Assembly: GCF_023101685.1 (NCBI RefSeq)
Contig: NZ_CP082164.1
Span: 3,844,001 to 3,908,000, forward strand
From: Bradyrhizobium sp. 186
GTDB taxonomy: Bacteria > Pseudomonadota > Alphaproteobacteria > Rhizobiales > Xanthobacteraceae
Direction of reading: 5' to 3'
DNA length: 64,000 nt
Shown here piece after piece: positions 8,852 through 18,725 of the stretch (its first letter is position 1; the number at the start of each line of letters is the position of its first letter). The notes beneath the pieces were generated by a model. It did not search any database, was not told the DNA's origin, and worked only from the letters and a program-made list of their open reading frames with translations. The position numbers and the translations under genes were made by a program.

Positions 8852-10289
8852 ACTCGTCCGCACCACGGCATTCCGGCTGACGCTGGTCTACCTGTTCTTG
8901 TTTGCGATTTTCGCGGCCTCGCTGCTCGGCTATTTCGCTTGGAATACGCGGCGGCTGATCACCGAAGAGATCACCCAGACGGTGAATGCCGAGACCTCGG
9001 AGATCAACGAGATCTACGGCCGCCGCGGCCTGCGTGGCCTCGTGCTTGCGATCGAGTATCGGGCGCTGCGGCCGGGCGCCAACCTTTATCTCGTGACCAC
9101 GCCGACCGGGCAGGCGATCGCCGGCAACGTCGGCTCGCTGGCGCCAGGCGTGATGGCAACGCGCGGCTGGACCGAGACCGCCTACCGGCGCATCGAGGAT
9201 GCTGACGAACGCGATCACCGCGCGCTGGTGCGCGTGACCGAACTGGACAACGGCTTCCGGCTCCTGATCGGTCGCGACCTCGACGAGCGGCGCCGCCTGT
9301 TCGGCATCGTCGCGAAGGCCGCGCAATGGTCGATCCTGATCGTCGTGGTGCTCGGCCTCGGCGGCGGCGTCTTCGTCGCGCGCAGGGTTTTGAGGCGCAT
9401 CGATGCCATGACCGGCACCGCCCAGCGCATCATGACCGGCGATCTCAGTGAACGCCTGCCCGTTGGGCGCAGCGGTGACGAGCTCGACCGCCTCGCCGAA
9501 AACCTGAATGCCATGCTGGAGCGGATCGAGGCGCTGATGGTGGGGCTGAAGGAGGTCTCCGACAACATCGCCCATGACCTCAAGACGCCGCTGACGCGCT
9601 TACGCAATCGGGCCGAAGAGGCGCTGGCGAAATCGGGCTGCGAGGCCGATTACCGTGCGGCGCTGGAACGGACCATCGAGGAATCCGACGGGCTGATCCG
9701 TACCTTCAACGCGCTATTGATGATCGCGCGTGCGGAATCCGGGCAGGCGCGTGGCAATATGGATGATTTCGACGCCGCCGAGGTCGCCAACGGCATCCAC
9801 GAACTCTATGAGCCGCTCGCCGAAGACGATGGCATGACCTTGAAGGTCAAGGTCGAGCCGACGCCGGTTCACGCCAACCGCGAACTGATCAGCCAGGCGC
9901 TCGCCAATCTGGTCGAGAATGCGATCAAATACGGCAAGCCAGCCACCCAGCCTACGGGAACCGTGGTGAGCATGGACAGCCGGCAGATCGTGATCGAGGC
10001 CAAGCGCGAGGGCGATCAGGTGCTGCTCAGCGTCACCGATCGCGGCCCCGGCATCCCCGAGGGCGACCGCAAGCACGTCGTCGAGCGATTCGTGCGGCTG
10101 GAAGCCAGCCGCACTCTGCCGGGCTCCGGCCTCGGTCTCAGCCTCGCCTCGGCGGTCGCGACATTGCATGGCGGCGAATTGCGGCTGGGCGACGCCCAGC
10201 CCGGTCTCGTCGCCACGCTGGTGCTGCCGGCGCGCGCGGGCGACAGGGTTGCTCCTCCAATGCAGGATGTGCCACAGAAGGTGGCATGA
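8835..10289 (+). CDS. Sensor histidine kinase (HAMP type)
   Basis: 484 residues. TM1 is about 12-35, a short periplasmic domain runs about 36-160, and TM2 is about 165-183. HAMP spans about 184-236. The phosphoacceptor H247 lies in NIAHDLKTPLTRLRNRA, the N box is LANLVENAIKYG (N362), and the G boxes are DRGPGIP (402-408) and GSGLGLSLA (430-438). It is a membrane sensor that phosphorylates a response regulator. The start is a GTG at 8835. Its partner regulator is not in the window: only a probable tail remains upstream. The stop overlaps the glnE start by 4 nt, so the two are likely co-transcribed. The signal is unknown. Confidence 0.92.
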   Translation: MTAFGKLVRTTAFRLTLVYLFLFAIFAASLLGYFAWNTRRLITEEITQTVNAETSEINEIYGRRGLRGLVLAIEYRALRPGANLYLVTTPTGQAIAGNVGSLAPGVMATRGWTETAYRRIEDADERDHRALVRVTELDNGFRLLIGRDLDERRRLFGIVAKAAQWSILIVVVLGLGGGVFVARRVLRRIDAMTGTAQRIMTGDLSERLPVGRSGDELDRLAENLNAMLERIEALMVGLKEVSDNIAHDLKTPLTRLRNRAEEALAKSGCEADYRAALERTIEESDGLIRTFNALLMIARAESGQARGNMDDFDAAEVANGIHELYEPLAEDDGMTLKVKVEPTPVHANRELISQALANLVENAIKYGKPATQPTGTVVSMDSRQIVIEAKREGDQVLLSVTDRGPGIPEGDRKHVVERFVRLEASRTLPGSGLGLSLASAVATLHGGELRLGDAQPGLVATLVLPARAGDRVAPPMQDVPQKVA

Positions 10290-13273
10290 ACCACTCCGCG
10301 CCGGGAAACGCGGACAAGCATGGTGAGAGCCTGGCCGCGCGTTTCGCGGAGGCTCCCCATATTGCCGCTTCCGCAACCGACGAACGACGTTTCGAAAATT
10401 GGCTGGCCGAACTCGAGCCGGCACAATCGACCCGTCTCGAAGCGCTGCTGGTTCATCCCCTCACACGGGATATCCTGGCCGGCATCGCGGAATTCTCTCC
10501 CTATCTGTTTGATCTGGTTCGCGCCGATCCGCCGCGCCTGATCCGGCTTCTTCAATGCGATCCGGATTCGCATATCGAGGCGGTGATCACAGAGGCGAGG
10601 AGTGCGGTGCTCGCTGCATCCGACGAAGCCGACGTGATGCGGCTGCTCCGCCGCATGAAAGCGGAGGCGGCGCTTCTGATTGCGCTATGCGACATCGGCG
10701 GCGTCTGGCCGGTGATGCGCGTGACGGCGACTCTGACCGACGTCGCCGTCTCCTCGGTGCAGTCGGCGCTCCAGTACCTGCTGCGGCAGGAAGCCGCACG
10801 TGGAAAACTCTCGCCGCCCAATCCCGAGGCGCCCGAAGAAGGCTGCGGCCTGATCGTGCTCGCGATGGGCAAGATGGGCGCGGGCGAGCTGAACTATTCC
10901 AGCGACATCGACCTCATCGTGTTCTTCGATCCTGACAACACGACGCTCGCACCCGATATCGAGCCGCAGCCGTTTTTCGTGCGGGTGACGCAAGGGATGG
11001 CGCGCATTCTCCAGCAGCGTACCTATGACGGCTACGTCTTCCGCGTCGATTTGCGCCTGCGTCCCGATCCGTCCTCGACGCAAGTGGCGATCTCCCGGGA
11101 CGCTGCGCTGCACTATTACGAGCGGGAGGGGCGCACCTGGGAACGCGCCGCGATGATCAAGGCGCGTGCCTGCGCCGGCGATCCCGGGGCAGGCGAAGCG
11201 ATGCTCGCTGAGATCGCTCCCTTTGTCTGGCGCAAGCATCTCGACTTCGCCGCGCTTGCCGACGTCCACGACATGAAGCGGCAGATGCAGACCTATCGCG
11301 GTCAGAGTGAGATCGCGGTCGAGGGCCACAACGTCAAGGTCGGGCGCGGCGGCATTCGCGAGATCGAGTTTTTCGCGCAGACGCAGCAATTGATCGCGGG
11401 CGGCCGTCATCCGGAGCTGCGGGTGCGGCCAACGCTCGCTGCGCTCGATGCGCTTGCCGGCAGCAACTGGATCACTTTCGCGGCACGCGACGAACTCACC
11501 AGGGCATACGAGTTTCTGCGCCGGGTCGAGCACCGTCTCCAGATGATCGCCGACGAGCAGACCCATACGCTGCCCGACGACAAGAAGGCGGTCGAGCGCT
11601 TTGCCTGGTTCTTTGGCTATGAGAGCCGCGAGGCCTTTGCGCGCGACCTGTTGCGCCAGCTCGAGATCGTCCAGGGGCACTACGAGAAACTGTTCGAGGG
11701 CGACGATCCGACTGGCACGGCACAGCTGCCGGCCATCGACTACCGCGCCGGCCCCGAGGATCCGCGCCTGTTGCAGTATCTGGCGACGCTCGGTTTCAAG
11801 AAGCCTGCCGCCGTCGCGCAAACCGTGTGCGACTGGATCACCGCCGACTACCGCGTGTTCCGCAACGGGCAGACGCGAAGCGCCTTCGTCGAGTTCGTGC
11901 CGGCCCTGATCGACGGTCTCGCGCATGCCGAGGAGCCGGACCGTGCGGTCGTGGCGTTCGATCATTTCCTCCAGGCGCTCCAGCGTGGCGGGCGCCTGAT
12001 CACGCTGCTCGGCCAGAATCGCGACCTCGTCGCGCTGGTGGCCCTGGTGCTCGGCGCCGCACCGCGGCTCGGCGAGATGCTGGCGCGGAAACCGCAGCTC
12101 ATGGACGGCCTGATCGATCCGCGCTTCTTCGGCGCGATGCCGGATAGACAGGAGCTGTCGGCGCGCCTCGCGACCACAGTGCAGGACGCGGGCTCCTACG
12201 AGGAGTTTTTGGATCGCCTGCGGCTATTCGGGCAGGAGAGCCTGTTCCTGATCGGCACGCGCATCCTTTCCGGCACCGTCTCGGCGCAACAGGCGAGCAC
12301 GGCGTTCGCCGACGTCGCCGAAGGCGTCGTCCATACCGTACACGGCCTCGTTGCCGAACGTTTCGGCGCCCAGCACGGCCGCATCCAGGGGCAGGAAACC
12401 GCGATCATCGCCATGGGCCGGCTCGGCAGCCGCGAGATGACCGCGTCCTCCGATCTCGACCTGATCCTGCTCTATGATTTCGACAGCGAAGCGCCGGACT
12501 CCGACGGGCTGAAATCGCTTCAAGGCGCGCATTATTTCGCTCGCTTCACCCAGCGCCTGATCAGCGCCTTCACGACCCGGACGAACTACGGCGTGCTGTA
12601 TGAGATCGACATGCGGCTGCGTCCTTCGGGGCGGGCCGGCCCGGTGGCATCCAGCCTCGTCTCCTTCTCGGACTACCAGGCGAACGAGGCCTGGACCTGG
12701 GAGCACATGGCCCTGACGCGCGCCCGCGTGGTGTCGGCATCGCCCGAATTCCGCGCGCGGATCGAGAGCATCATCCGCGAGGTCCTCACCCGCCGCCGCG
12801 ATCCGACGGTTACCGCCAACGACGTCGCCGACATGCGCCGCGCGATCGCGCAGGAGAAGGGTGAGACCGACTATTGGGATCTCAAATATGCCGCCGGCGG
12901 CATGGTCGACATCGACTTCATCGCGCAATATCTTCAGCTCGTGCACGCCCACGACAAGCCGGGGATTCTCGACGTCAGCACGTTGCAGGTACTGGACAAT
13001 GCCGCCAGGCTCGGCGTGCTCCCGCAATCAGAGGCCGAGATTTTGCGCGCAGCGGCGCGGCTCTATCACGACCTGACTCAGATCCTGCGGCTCTGTGTCA
13101 GCGACCGGTTCAAGCCGGAGACCGCCGGCACCGACCTTCAGCGCGTGATGGCGCGCGCGGGCGATGCGCCGGATTTCTCGTCGCTGGAGGCGCGCGTGAA
13201 GGAAACGCAGAGCGAGGTGCGGCGGGTGTTCAGGACGCTGTTGGAAGGGACGTGGCCTGCTTCAGCGAGGTGA
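10286..13273 (+). CDS. glnE: Bifunctional glutamine-synthetase adenylyltransferase / adenylyl-removing enzyme
   Basis: At 995 residues this has the usual length. It has two nucleotidyltransferase domains: the N-terminal deadenylylase with GKMGAGELNYSSDIDLIVF (about 197-215) and the C-terminal adenylyltransferase with GRLGSREMTASSDLDLILLY (about 711-730). GlnE adds AMP to glutamine synthetase when nitrogen is plentiful and removes it when nitrogen is scarce, under PII control. The start overlaps the histidine kinase stop (ATGA). Its 3' end overlaps the convergent fdsD gene by 44 nt. Confidence 0.96.
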   Translation: MNHSAPGNADKHGESLAARFAEAPHIAASATDERRFENWLAELEPAQSTRLEALLVHPLTRDILAGIAEFSPYLFDLVRADPPRLIRLLQCDPDSHIEAVITEARSAVLAASDEADVMRLLRRMKAEAALLIALCDIGGVWPVMRVTATLTDVAVSSVQSALQYLLRQEAARGKLSPPNPEAPEEGCGLIVLAMGKMGAGELNYSSDIDLIVFFDPDNTTLAPDIEPQPFFVRVTQGMARILQQRTYDGYVFRVDLRLRPDPSSTQVAISRDAALHYYEREGRTWERAAMIKARACAGDPGAGEAMLAEIAPFVWRKHLDFAALADVHDMKRQMQTYRGQSEIAVEGHNVKVGRGGIREIEFFAQTQQLIAGGRHPELRVRPTLAALDALAGSNWITFAARDELTRAYEFLRRVEHRLQMIADEQTHTLPDDKKAVERFAWFFGYESREAFARDLLRQLEIVQGHYEKLFEGDDPTGTAQLPAIDYRAGPEDPRLLQYLATLGFKKPAAVAQTVCDWITADYRVFRNGQTRSAFVEFVPALIDGLAHAEEPDRAVVAFDHFLQALQRGGRLITLLGQNRDLVALVALVLGAAPRLGEMLARKPQLMDGLIDPRFFGAMPDRQELSARLATTVQDAGSYEEFLDRLRLFGQESLFLIGTRILSGTVSAQQASTAFADVAEGVVHTVHGLVAERFGAQHGRIQGQETAIIAMGRLGSREMTASSDLDLILLYDFDSEAPDSDGLKSLQGAHYFARFTQRLISAFTTRTNYGVLYEIDMRLRPSGRAGPVASSLVSFSDYQANEAWTWEHMALTRARVVSASPEFRARIESIIREVLTRRRDPTVTANDVADMRRAIAQEKGETDYWDLKYAAGGMVDIDFIAQYLQLVHAHDKPGILDVSTLQVLDNAARLGVLPQSEAEILRAAARLYHDLTQILRLCVSDRFKPETAGTDLQRVMARAGDAPDFSSLEARVKETQSEVRRVFRTLLEGTWPASAR

Positions 13274-13463
13274 GAGCCTCGCGGACATTCGGCTCCAGGC
13301 CCGCGCCGCCGGTATCGAGATGGGCGAAGATCGCGCGCTTCATCCGCGGATCCCAGAACTTCTTGATGTGCTCGGCGATCCCCGGCACGGCCTTGTCGTG
13401 GCCCTGGCTGCGGAAGAACGTGCCGATCTGGTTGGCCATGTAGATCAGACGGTCAGGCGACAT
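13230..13463 (-). CDS. fdsD: Formate dehydrogenase delta subunit
   Basis: 77 residues from the ATG at 13463, beginning MSPDRLIYMANQIGTFFRSQ and containing KFWDPRMKRAIFAHLDTGG, the signature of the small FdsD subunit of soluble NAD-dependent Mo formate dehydrogenases. FdsD is needed for an active enzyme and does not itself bind a cofactor. Its start overlaps the fdhD stop by 11 nt, and it is last in the fdsG-B-A-fdhD-fdsD operon. Its final 44 nt lie inside the end of glnE on the other strand. Confidence 0.9.
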   Translation of the reverse strand: MSPDRLIYMANQIGTFFRSQGHDKAVPGIAEHIKKFWDPRMKRAIFAHLDTGGAGLEPNVREALTSLKQATSLPTAS

Positions 13464-14280
13464 CGGCAACCTCCATGGCACGGCGGGCGACAATGCGGCT
13501 GCCATGCGTAAACACTTCAAACCCGTCCTGCCGAGCAATCGCAATCAGCGTGATGCCGGCAGCCTCCGCGGTACGTACGGCGAGCGCGGTCGGCGCGGAG
13601 ACCGCGACCATCACCGGCGCGCCGATTGCTGCCGTCTTCTGCACCATCTCAACCGAGACGCGGCTCGTCAGCAGCACCATGCCGCCGCTCGCCTCCGTCC
13701 GGCTGCGCGCCAGCGAACCTGCGAGCTTGTCGAGCGCGTTGTGGCGGCCGACATCTTCGCGCAGGGCTACAATGCCGCCGACAGGGGACCAGAACGCAGC
13801 GGCGTGAACGGCGCGGGTTTGCAGATTGATCGATTGCAGCGGAGCGATGGCCTGCATCGCCGTCATGATCTGTTCGGGCGTGAAAGCCTGCCCCTGCGGA
13901 ACGACGGCCGCTGGTCGCACCGCTTCCGCAATCGAATCGATACCGCAGATGCCGCAGCCGGTCGGGCCGGCGATGTGGCGCCGGCGCTCGCTGATCCGCC
14001 CGGCATTTTCCGACGCCAGCCACATCCGAAGCTCGATCCCCTCGTCGAGACGCACCACCGCCAGCGACTGGATGTCATCCGCAGACTTGACGATGCCTTC
14101 GCTCAGGCTGAAGCCGACCGCAAAATCTTCCAGGTTCTGCGGCGTTCCCATCATGACGGCATAGGTGCCGCCATTATAGGTCAGAGCCAGCGGCGTCTCC
14201 TCGGGAATCAGCCGCGTCCCTTCGGACGCGACACCGTCGCGCCAGATTTCGCGGTCGATGGCCTGGACCGGCACGTGCAT
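13453..14280 (-). CDS. fdhD: Formate dehydrogenase accessory sulfurtransferase FdhD
   Basis: 275 residues from the ATG at 14280, which has GGAGT 8 nt upstream; the frame is open to 14340 but would overlap fdsA. The conserved CGICG segment (GPTGCGICGIDS) carries the two cysteines that receive sulfur from IscS and pass it to the bis-MGD cofactor of formate dehydrogenase. The C-terminus has HNALDKLAGSLARS and LLTSRVSVEMVQKTA, typical of the family. In fds operons this gene is also called fdsC. It lies 4 nt after fdsA. Confidence 0.93.
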   Translation of the reverse strand: MHVPVQAIDREIWRDGVASEGTRLIPEETPLALTYNGGTYAVMMGTPQNLEDFAVGFSLSEGIVKSADDIQSLAVVRLDEGIELRMWLASENAGRISERRRHIAGPTGCGICGIDSIAEAVRPAAVVPQGQAFTPEQIMTAMQAIAPLQSINLQTRAVHAAAFWSPVGGIVALREDVGRHNALDKLAGSLARSRTEASGGMVLLTSRVSVEMVQKTAAIGAPVMVAVSAPTALAVRTAEAAGITLIAIARQDGFEVFTHGSRIVARRAMEVADVA

Positions 14281-14284
14281 GCCG

Positions 14285-17158
14285 CTACTCCGCGGCTTCG
14301 GCCGGCGCGATGCGGCGGGAGTGCCGCGCCTGCTCGTCATAGGTTTTCTGCCAATCGGACGGGCCGTTCGACGGCGAGATCTGTACCGCCGTGACCTTGT
14401 ATTCGGGACAGTTGGTCGCCCAGTCCGAATAGTCGGTCGTGATCACGTTGGCCTGCGTGTCCGGGTGATGGAAGGTGGTGTAGACGACGCCGGGCGCGAC
14501 GCGGTCGGTGATCTCCGCGCGCAGTGTGGTCTCGCCCGCACGGCTCTTCAGCCGCACCCAGTCGCCGTCGCGCACGCCGCGCTGCTCGGCATCGTGCGGA
14601 TGGATCTCCAGCCGGTCCTCGGCATGCCAAACCACATTCTCGGTGCGCCGGGTCTGCGCGCCGACATTGTACTGGCTGAGGATGCGGCCCGTGGTCAGCA
14701 GCAGCGGGAAGCGCGGACCGGTGCGCTCGTCGGTCGCGACATATTCGGTGATGATGAACTTGCCCTTGCCGCGGACGAAGCCGTCGATGTGCATCACCGG
14801 CGTGCCCTCCGGGGCCTTCTCGTTGCACGGCCACTGCACCGAGCCGAGCTCATCGAGCCAGGCGTAGGAGACGCCGGCGAAGGTCGGCGTCAGCGCCGCG
14901 ATCTCGTCCATGATTTCGGACGGGTGGTTGTAGGGCATGTCGAAGCCCATGGCCTTGGCAAGGGCGATGGTGACCTCCCAGTCGGCCATGCCGTTCTTCG
15001 GCGTCATCACCTTGCGCACGCGCTGGATACGGCGCTCCGCATTGGTGAAGGTGCCGTCCTTTTCGAGGAAGCTCGAGCCGGGCAGGAAGACATGGGCGTA
15101 GTTCGCGGTCTCGTTCAGGAAGAGGTCGTGGACGATGACGCATTCCATCGCCGACAGCGCCGCCACCACATGCTTGGTGTTGGGATCGGATTGCAGGATG
15201 TCCTCGCCCTGGACATAGATGCCCATGAACGTGCCTTCGATCGCGGCATCGAACATGTTGGGGATGCGCAAGCCCGGCTCCGGGTTGAGCTTGACGTTCC
15301 ACAGCGCCTCGAACTGGTCGCGCACGGCGTCGCCCGAGATATGGCGATAGCCGGGCAGCTCGTGCGGGAACGAGCCCATGTCGCAGGAGCCCTGCACGTT
15401 GTTCTGGCCACGCAGCGGGTTCACGCCGACGCCGGAGCGGCCGATATTGCCGGTCGCCATCGCGAGGTTCGCGATCGTGATCACAGTGGTCGAGCCCTGG
15501 CTGTGCTCGGTGACACCGAGGCCGTAGTAGATCGCGCCGTTGCCGCCGGTGGCGTAGATGCGCGCGGCTTCGCGCAGATCGTTCGGATTGACGCCGGTCA
15601 GTATCGCGGTCGCTTCCGGGCTGTTCTGGGGCTGGGCGACGAACGCGGCCCATTCCTCGAACTCGGTCCAGTCGCAGCGCTCGCGCACAAACGCTTCATT
15701 GACGAGGCCCTCGGTCACGATCACATGCGCCAGCGCGGTCATCACGGCGACGTTGGTGCCGGGCATCAGGGGCAGGTGCAGCGCCTTCACGTGCGGCGAT
15801 TCCACCATCTCGGTGCGACGTGGATCGATCACGATCAGTTTTGCGCCCTGGCGCAGCCGCTTCTTCAGGCGCGAGGCGAACACCGGGTGGGCGGACGCCG
15901 GATTGGCGCCGATCACGACCACGACGTCGGTGTCCTCGACCGAGTCGAAATCCTGCGTGCCGGCGGAGGTGCCGAAGGTGACCGAAAGCCCGTAGCCGGT
16001 CGGCGAATGGCAGACGCGGGCACAGGTGTCGACGTTGTTGTTGCCGAAACCCGCGCGGATCAGCTTCTGCACCAGATAGGTCTCTTCATTGGTGCAGCGG
16101 GACGAGGTGATGCCGCCGATCGAGTCGCGACCGTATTTCTTCTGGATGCCGCGCATCCTGTCGGCGGCAAACGAGAAAGCTTCATCCCAGGAGACCTCGC
16201 GCCAGGGATCCTCGATCCGCTCGCGGATCATCGGCTTGAGGATGCGCTCCTTGTGGTTGGTGTAGCCCCAGGCGAAGCGGCCCTTGACGCAGGAATGGCC
16301 GCGATTGGCCTTGCCGTCCTTGTAGGGCACCATGCGCACGACTTCCTCGCCGCGCATCTCCGCCTTGAAGGTGCAGCCGACGCCGCAATAGGCGCAGGTG
16401 GTCACGACCGAATGCTCGGGCTGGCCGATCTCGATCACGGACTTTTCGGTCAGCGTCGCCGTCGGGCAGGCCTGTACGCAGGCGCCGCAGGAGACGCACT
16501 CGGATCCAAGGAAGCTCTCGCTCATGCCGGCCGAGACGCGGCTGTCGAAGCCGCGCCCGGAGATGGTCAGCGCGAATGTGCCCTGCACTTCCTCGCAGGC
16601 ACGGACGCAGCGCGAGCAGACGATGCACTTCGAGGGATCGTAGGTGAAATAGGGGTTCGACTCGTCCTTCGGCATCCAGGCGGCATTCACCTCGCCATTC
16701 GATTTTGCGAAGACGTGGTTCTCGCCCTCGTATCCGTAGCGGACGTCGCGCAGGCCCACGGCGCCGGCCATGTCCTGCAATTCGCAATCACCGTTGGCGC
16801 CGCAGGTGAGGCAGTCGAGCGGATGGTCGGAGATGTAGAGCTCCATCACGCCCTTGCGCAGCTTCTTCAGCCGCTCGCTCTGGGTATGCACGACGAGGCC
16901 GGGCATCACCGGCGTGGTGCAAGAGGCCGGCGTGCCGGCGCGGCCCTCGATCTCGACGACGCAGAGGCGGCAGGAGCCGAACGCATCGACCATGTCGGTT
17001 GCGCAGAGTTTTGGGATCTGGTGGCCCGCGTCCATCGCGGCACGCATGATCGAGGTACCCTCGGGCACCGTGACCTGGTTGCCGTCGATGGTCAGCGTGA
17101 CCATCGTTTCCGATTTTGAACGCGGCGTGCCGAAGTCGATTTCTTCGATCAGAGACAT
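14285..17158 (-). CDS. fdsA: NAD-dependent formate dehydrogenase alpha (catalytic Mo) subunit
   Basis: 957 residues, oxidising formate to CO2. An N-terminal NuoG-like part holds a 2Fe-2S site (CRLCVVEIEGRAG) and an N3-type HxxxCxxC site (HPLDCLTCGANGDCELQ). Two 4Fe-4S ferredoxin motifs (CIVCSRCVRACEE, CVSCGACVQACPT) follow, then CAYCGVGCTF for the cluster next to molybdenum. The Mo-ligating Cys is C383 in CARVCHSPTGYG, so this is a Cys rather than a selenocysteine enzyme. The C-terminal molybdopterin dinucleotide domain contains TGRILSQYNVGAQTRR. The ATG at 17158 has AGGAGAAC upstream; the frame runs on to 17206. It is the third gene of the operon. Confidence 0.96.
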   Translation of the reverse strand: MSLIEEIDFGTPRSKSETMVTLTIDGNQVTVPEGTSIMRAAMDAGHQIPKLCATDMVDAFGSCRLCVVEIEGRAGTPASCTTPVMPGLVVHTQSERLKKLRKGVMELYISDHPLDCLTCGANGDCELQDMAGAVGLRDVRYGYEGENHVFAKSNGEVNAAWMPKDESNPYFTYDPSKCIVCSRCVRACEEVQGTFALTISGRGFDSRVSAGMSESFLGSECVSCGACVQACPTATLTEKSVIEIGQPEHSVVTTCAYCGVGCTFKAEMRGEEVVRMVPYKDGKANRGHSCVKGRFAWGYTNHKERILKPMIRERIEDPWREVSWDEAFSFAADRMRGIQKKYGRDSIGGITSSRCTNEETYLVQKLIRAGFGNNNVDTCARVCHSPTGYGLSVTFGTSAGTQDFDSVEDTDVVVVIGANPASAHPVFASRLKKRLRQGAKLIVIDPRRTEMVESPHVKALHLPLMPGTNVAVMTALAHVIVTEGLVNEAFVRERCDWTEFEEWAAFVAQPQNSPEATAILTGVNPNDLREAARIYATGGNGAIYYGLGVTEHSQGSTTVITIANLAMATGNIGRSGVGVNPLRGQNNVQGSCDMGSFPHELPGYRHISGDAVRDQFEALWNVKLNPEPGLRIPNMFDAAIEGTFMGIYVQGEDILQSDPNTKHVVAALSAMECVIVHDLFLNETANYAHVFLPGSSFLEKDGTFTNAERRIQRVRKVMTPKNGMADWEVTIALAKAMGFDMPYNHPSEIMDEIAALTPTFAGVSYAWLDELGSVQWPCNEKAPEGTPVMHIDGFVRGKGKFIITEYVATDERTGPRFPLLLTTGRILSQYNVGAQTRRTENVVWHAEDRLEIHPHDAEQRGVRDGDWVRLKSRAGETTLRAEITDRVAPGVVYTTFHHPDTQANVITTDYSDWATNCPEYKVTAVQISPSNGPSDWQKTYDEQARHSRRIAPAEAAE

Positions 17159-17168
17159 CGTTGTTCTC

Positions 17169-18725
17169 CTATTCCGCGGCCTGAAGCGTGTTCGGCGCCG
17201 GGACAAAATCTTCCCGGAAGTGCTTCAATGCGCTGAGCACGGGGTAGGGCGTGAAGCCGCCGAGTGCGCAGAGCGAGCCGAATTTCATGGTGTTGCAGAG
17301 GTCTTCGACGAGCGCGAGGTTTTCGCTCACGCGCTCGCCGCGCATGATCTTCTCGATGGTCTCGACGCCACGGGTCGAGCCGATCCGGCACGGCGTACAC
17401 TTGCCGCAGGATTCGATCGCGCAGAACTCCATCGCAAAACGCGCCTGCTTGCGCATGTCGACGCTGTCGTCGAACACGACGATCCCGCCATGGCCGATCA
17501 GGCCGTCGCGCGCGGCAAAGGCCTCGTAGTCGAACGGCGTGTCGAACAGCGCGCGCGGGAAATAGGCGCCCAAGGGGCCGCCGACCTGCACGGCGCGGAC
17601 CGGGCGGCCCGTGAACGTGCCGCCGCCGATGTCGTCGACGAGCTCACCGAGCGTGACGCCGAAGGCCGTCTCGAACAGCCCGCCATGGCAGATGTTGCCG
17701 GCAAGCTGGATCGGCATCGTGCCGCGCGAGCGGCCCATGCCGAAATCCGCATAGGCCTTGGCACCTTCGGCGAGGATGAAGGGAATGGCCGCGAACGACA
17801 GCACGTTGTTGATGACCGTCGGCTTGCCGAACAGGCCATGATGCGCCGGTAGTGGCGGCTTGGCGCGCACGAGGCCGCGGCGGCCTTCGAGGCTTTCCAG
17901 CAGGGACGTCTCTTCGCCGCAGACATAGGCACCGGCGCCGACCCGCACGTCGAGTTCGAAGCTTTGCGTGGACCCGCCGATGTTCGTCCCGAGATAGCCG
18001 CCGCGCTTTGCCGCCGCGATCGCAGCATTCATCGCCTCGACTGCGTGCGGATATTCGCTGCGGATGTAGATATAGCCCTTGGTCGCGCCGACTGTGATCG
18101 CGGCGGTCGTCATGCCCTCGATGACGAGGAAGGGATCGCCTTCCATGATCATGCGGTCGGCAAAGGTGCCGCTGTCACCTTCGTCGGCATTGCAGACGAT
18201 GAACTTGCGATTCGCGCTCGCCTGCGCGACCGTCTTCCACTTGATGCCGGTCGGAAAGCCTGCACCGCCACGGCCGCGCAAGCCGGATGCGGTGACCTCG
18301 GCGAGGATCGCATCGGAGCCGAGCGACAGCGCGCGCTCCAGGCCCTTGTAGCCGCCATGGGCGCGATAGTCGTCGAGTGAGCGCGGGTCGATCACGCCGC
18401 AGCGGGCGAAGGTGAGGCGAGTCTGGCGCTTGAGCCAGGGGATCTCGTCGGTCGCGCCGAGCCGCAGCAGATGCGGGGTGTTGCTGGCAAGCGCATCGAG
18501 CAGGGAGGGCACATCGGCCTCAGTGACCGGGCCGAAGGCGATCCGTCCCTTCGGCGTCGCGACCTCGACCAGGGGTTCCAGCCAATACAGGCCGCGAGAG
18601 CCGGTCCGGACGATCTCGACCGCTACGCCGCGCTTCGCCGCAGCCTGTTCCAGCGCCAGCGCAACCTCGTCGGCGCCGACGGCGACCGCGCCCGCATCGC
18701 GCGAGACGAATAGACGCATGCTCAT
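17169..18725 (-). CDS. fdsB: Formate dehydrogenase beta subunit (FMN / NADH-binding)
   Basis: 518 residues with a NuoE-type thioredoxin-fold N-terminus (about 1-100) and a NuoF-like core. The core includes the NADH/FMN segment LRGRGGAGFPTGIKWK and NADEGDSGTFADR, the GAGAYVCGEETSLLESLEG segment, and a C-terminal 4Fe-4S motif SCGKCTPCRIGS. It passes electrons from FdsA to NAD+. Its start overlaps the fdsG stop (ATGA). The gap to fdsA is 10 nt. Confidence 0.96.
   Translation of the reverse strand: MSMRLFVSRDAGAVAVGADEVALALEQAAAKRGVAVEIVRTGSRGLYWLEPLVEVATPKGRIAFGPVTEADVPSLLDALASNTPHLLRLGATDEIPWLKRQTRLTFARCGVIDPRSLDDYRAHGGYKGLERALSLGSDAILAEVTASGLRGRGGAGFPTGIKWKTVAQASANRKFIVCNADEGDSGTFADRMIMEGDPFLVIEGMTTAAITVGATKGYIYIRSEYPHAVEAMNAAIAAAKRGGYLGTNIGGSTQSFELDVRVGAGAYVCGEETSLLESLEGRRGLVRAKPPLPAHHGLFGKPTVINNVLSFAAIPFILAEGAKAYADFGMGRSRGTMPIQLAGNICHGGLFETAFGVTLGELVDDIGGGTFTGRPVRAVQVGGPLGAYFPRALFDTPFDYEAFAARDGLIGHGGIVVFDDSVDMRKQARFAMEFCAIESCGKCTPCRIGSTRGVETIEKIMRGERVSENLALVEDLCNTMKFGSLCALGGFTPYPVLSALKHFREDFVPAPNTLQAAE

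Noticed and set aside
10685..11965. A 426-codon frame on the minus strand
   Set aside because: Antisense to glnE and without recognisable domain or ribosome site.
14258..17119. A 953-codon open frame on the plus strand
   Set aside because: It is exactly antisense to fdsA, whose domains are certain; long mirror frames are common in GC-rich codon-biased DNA. The translated text is His/Gly/Ala-rich with no domain.
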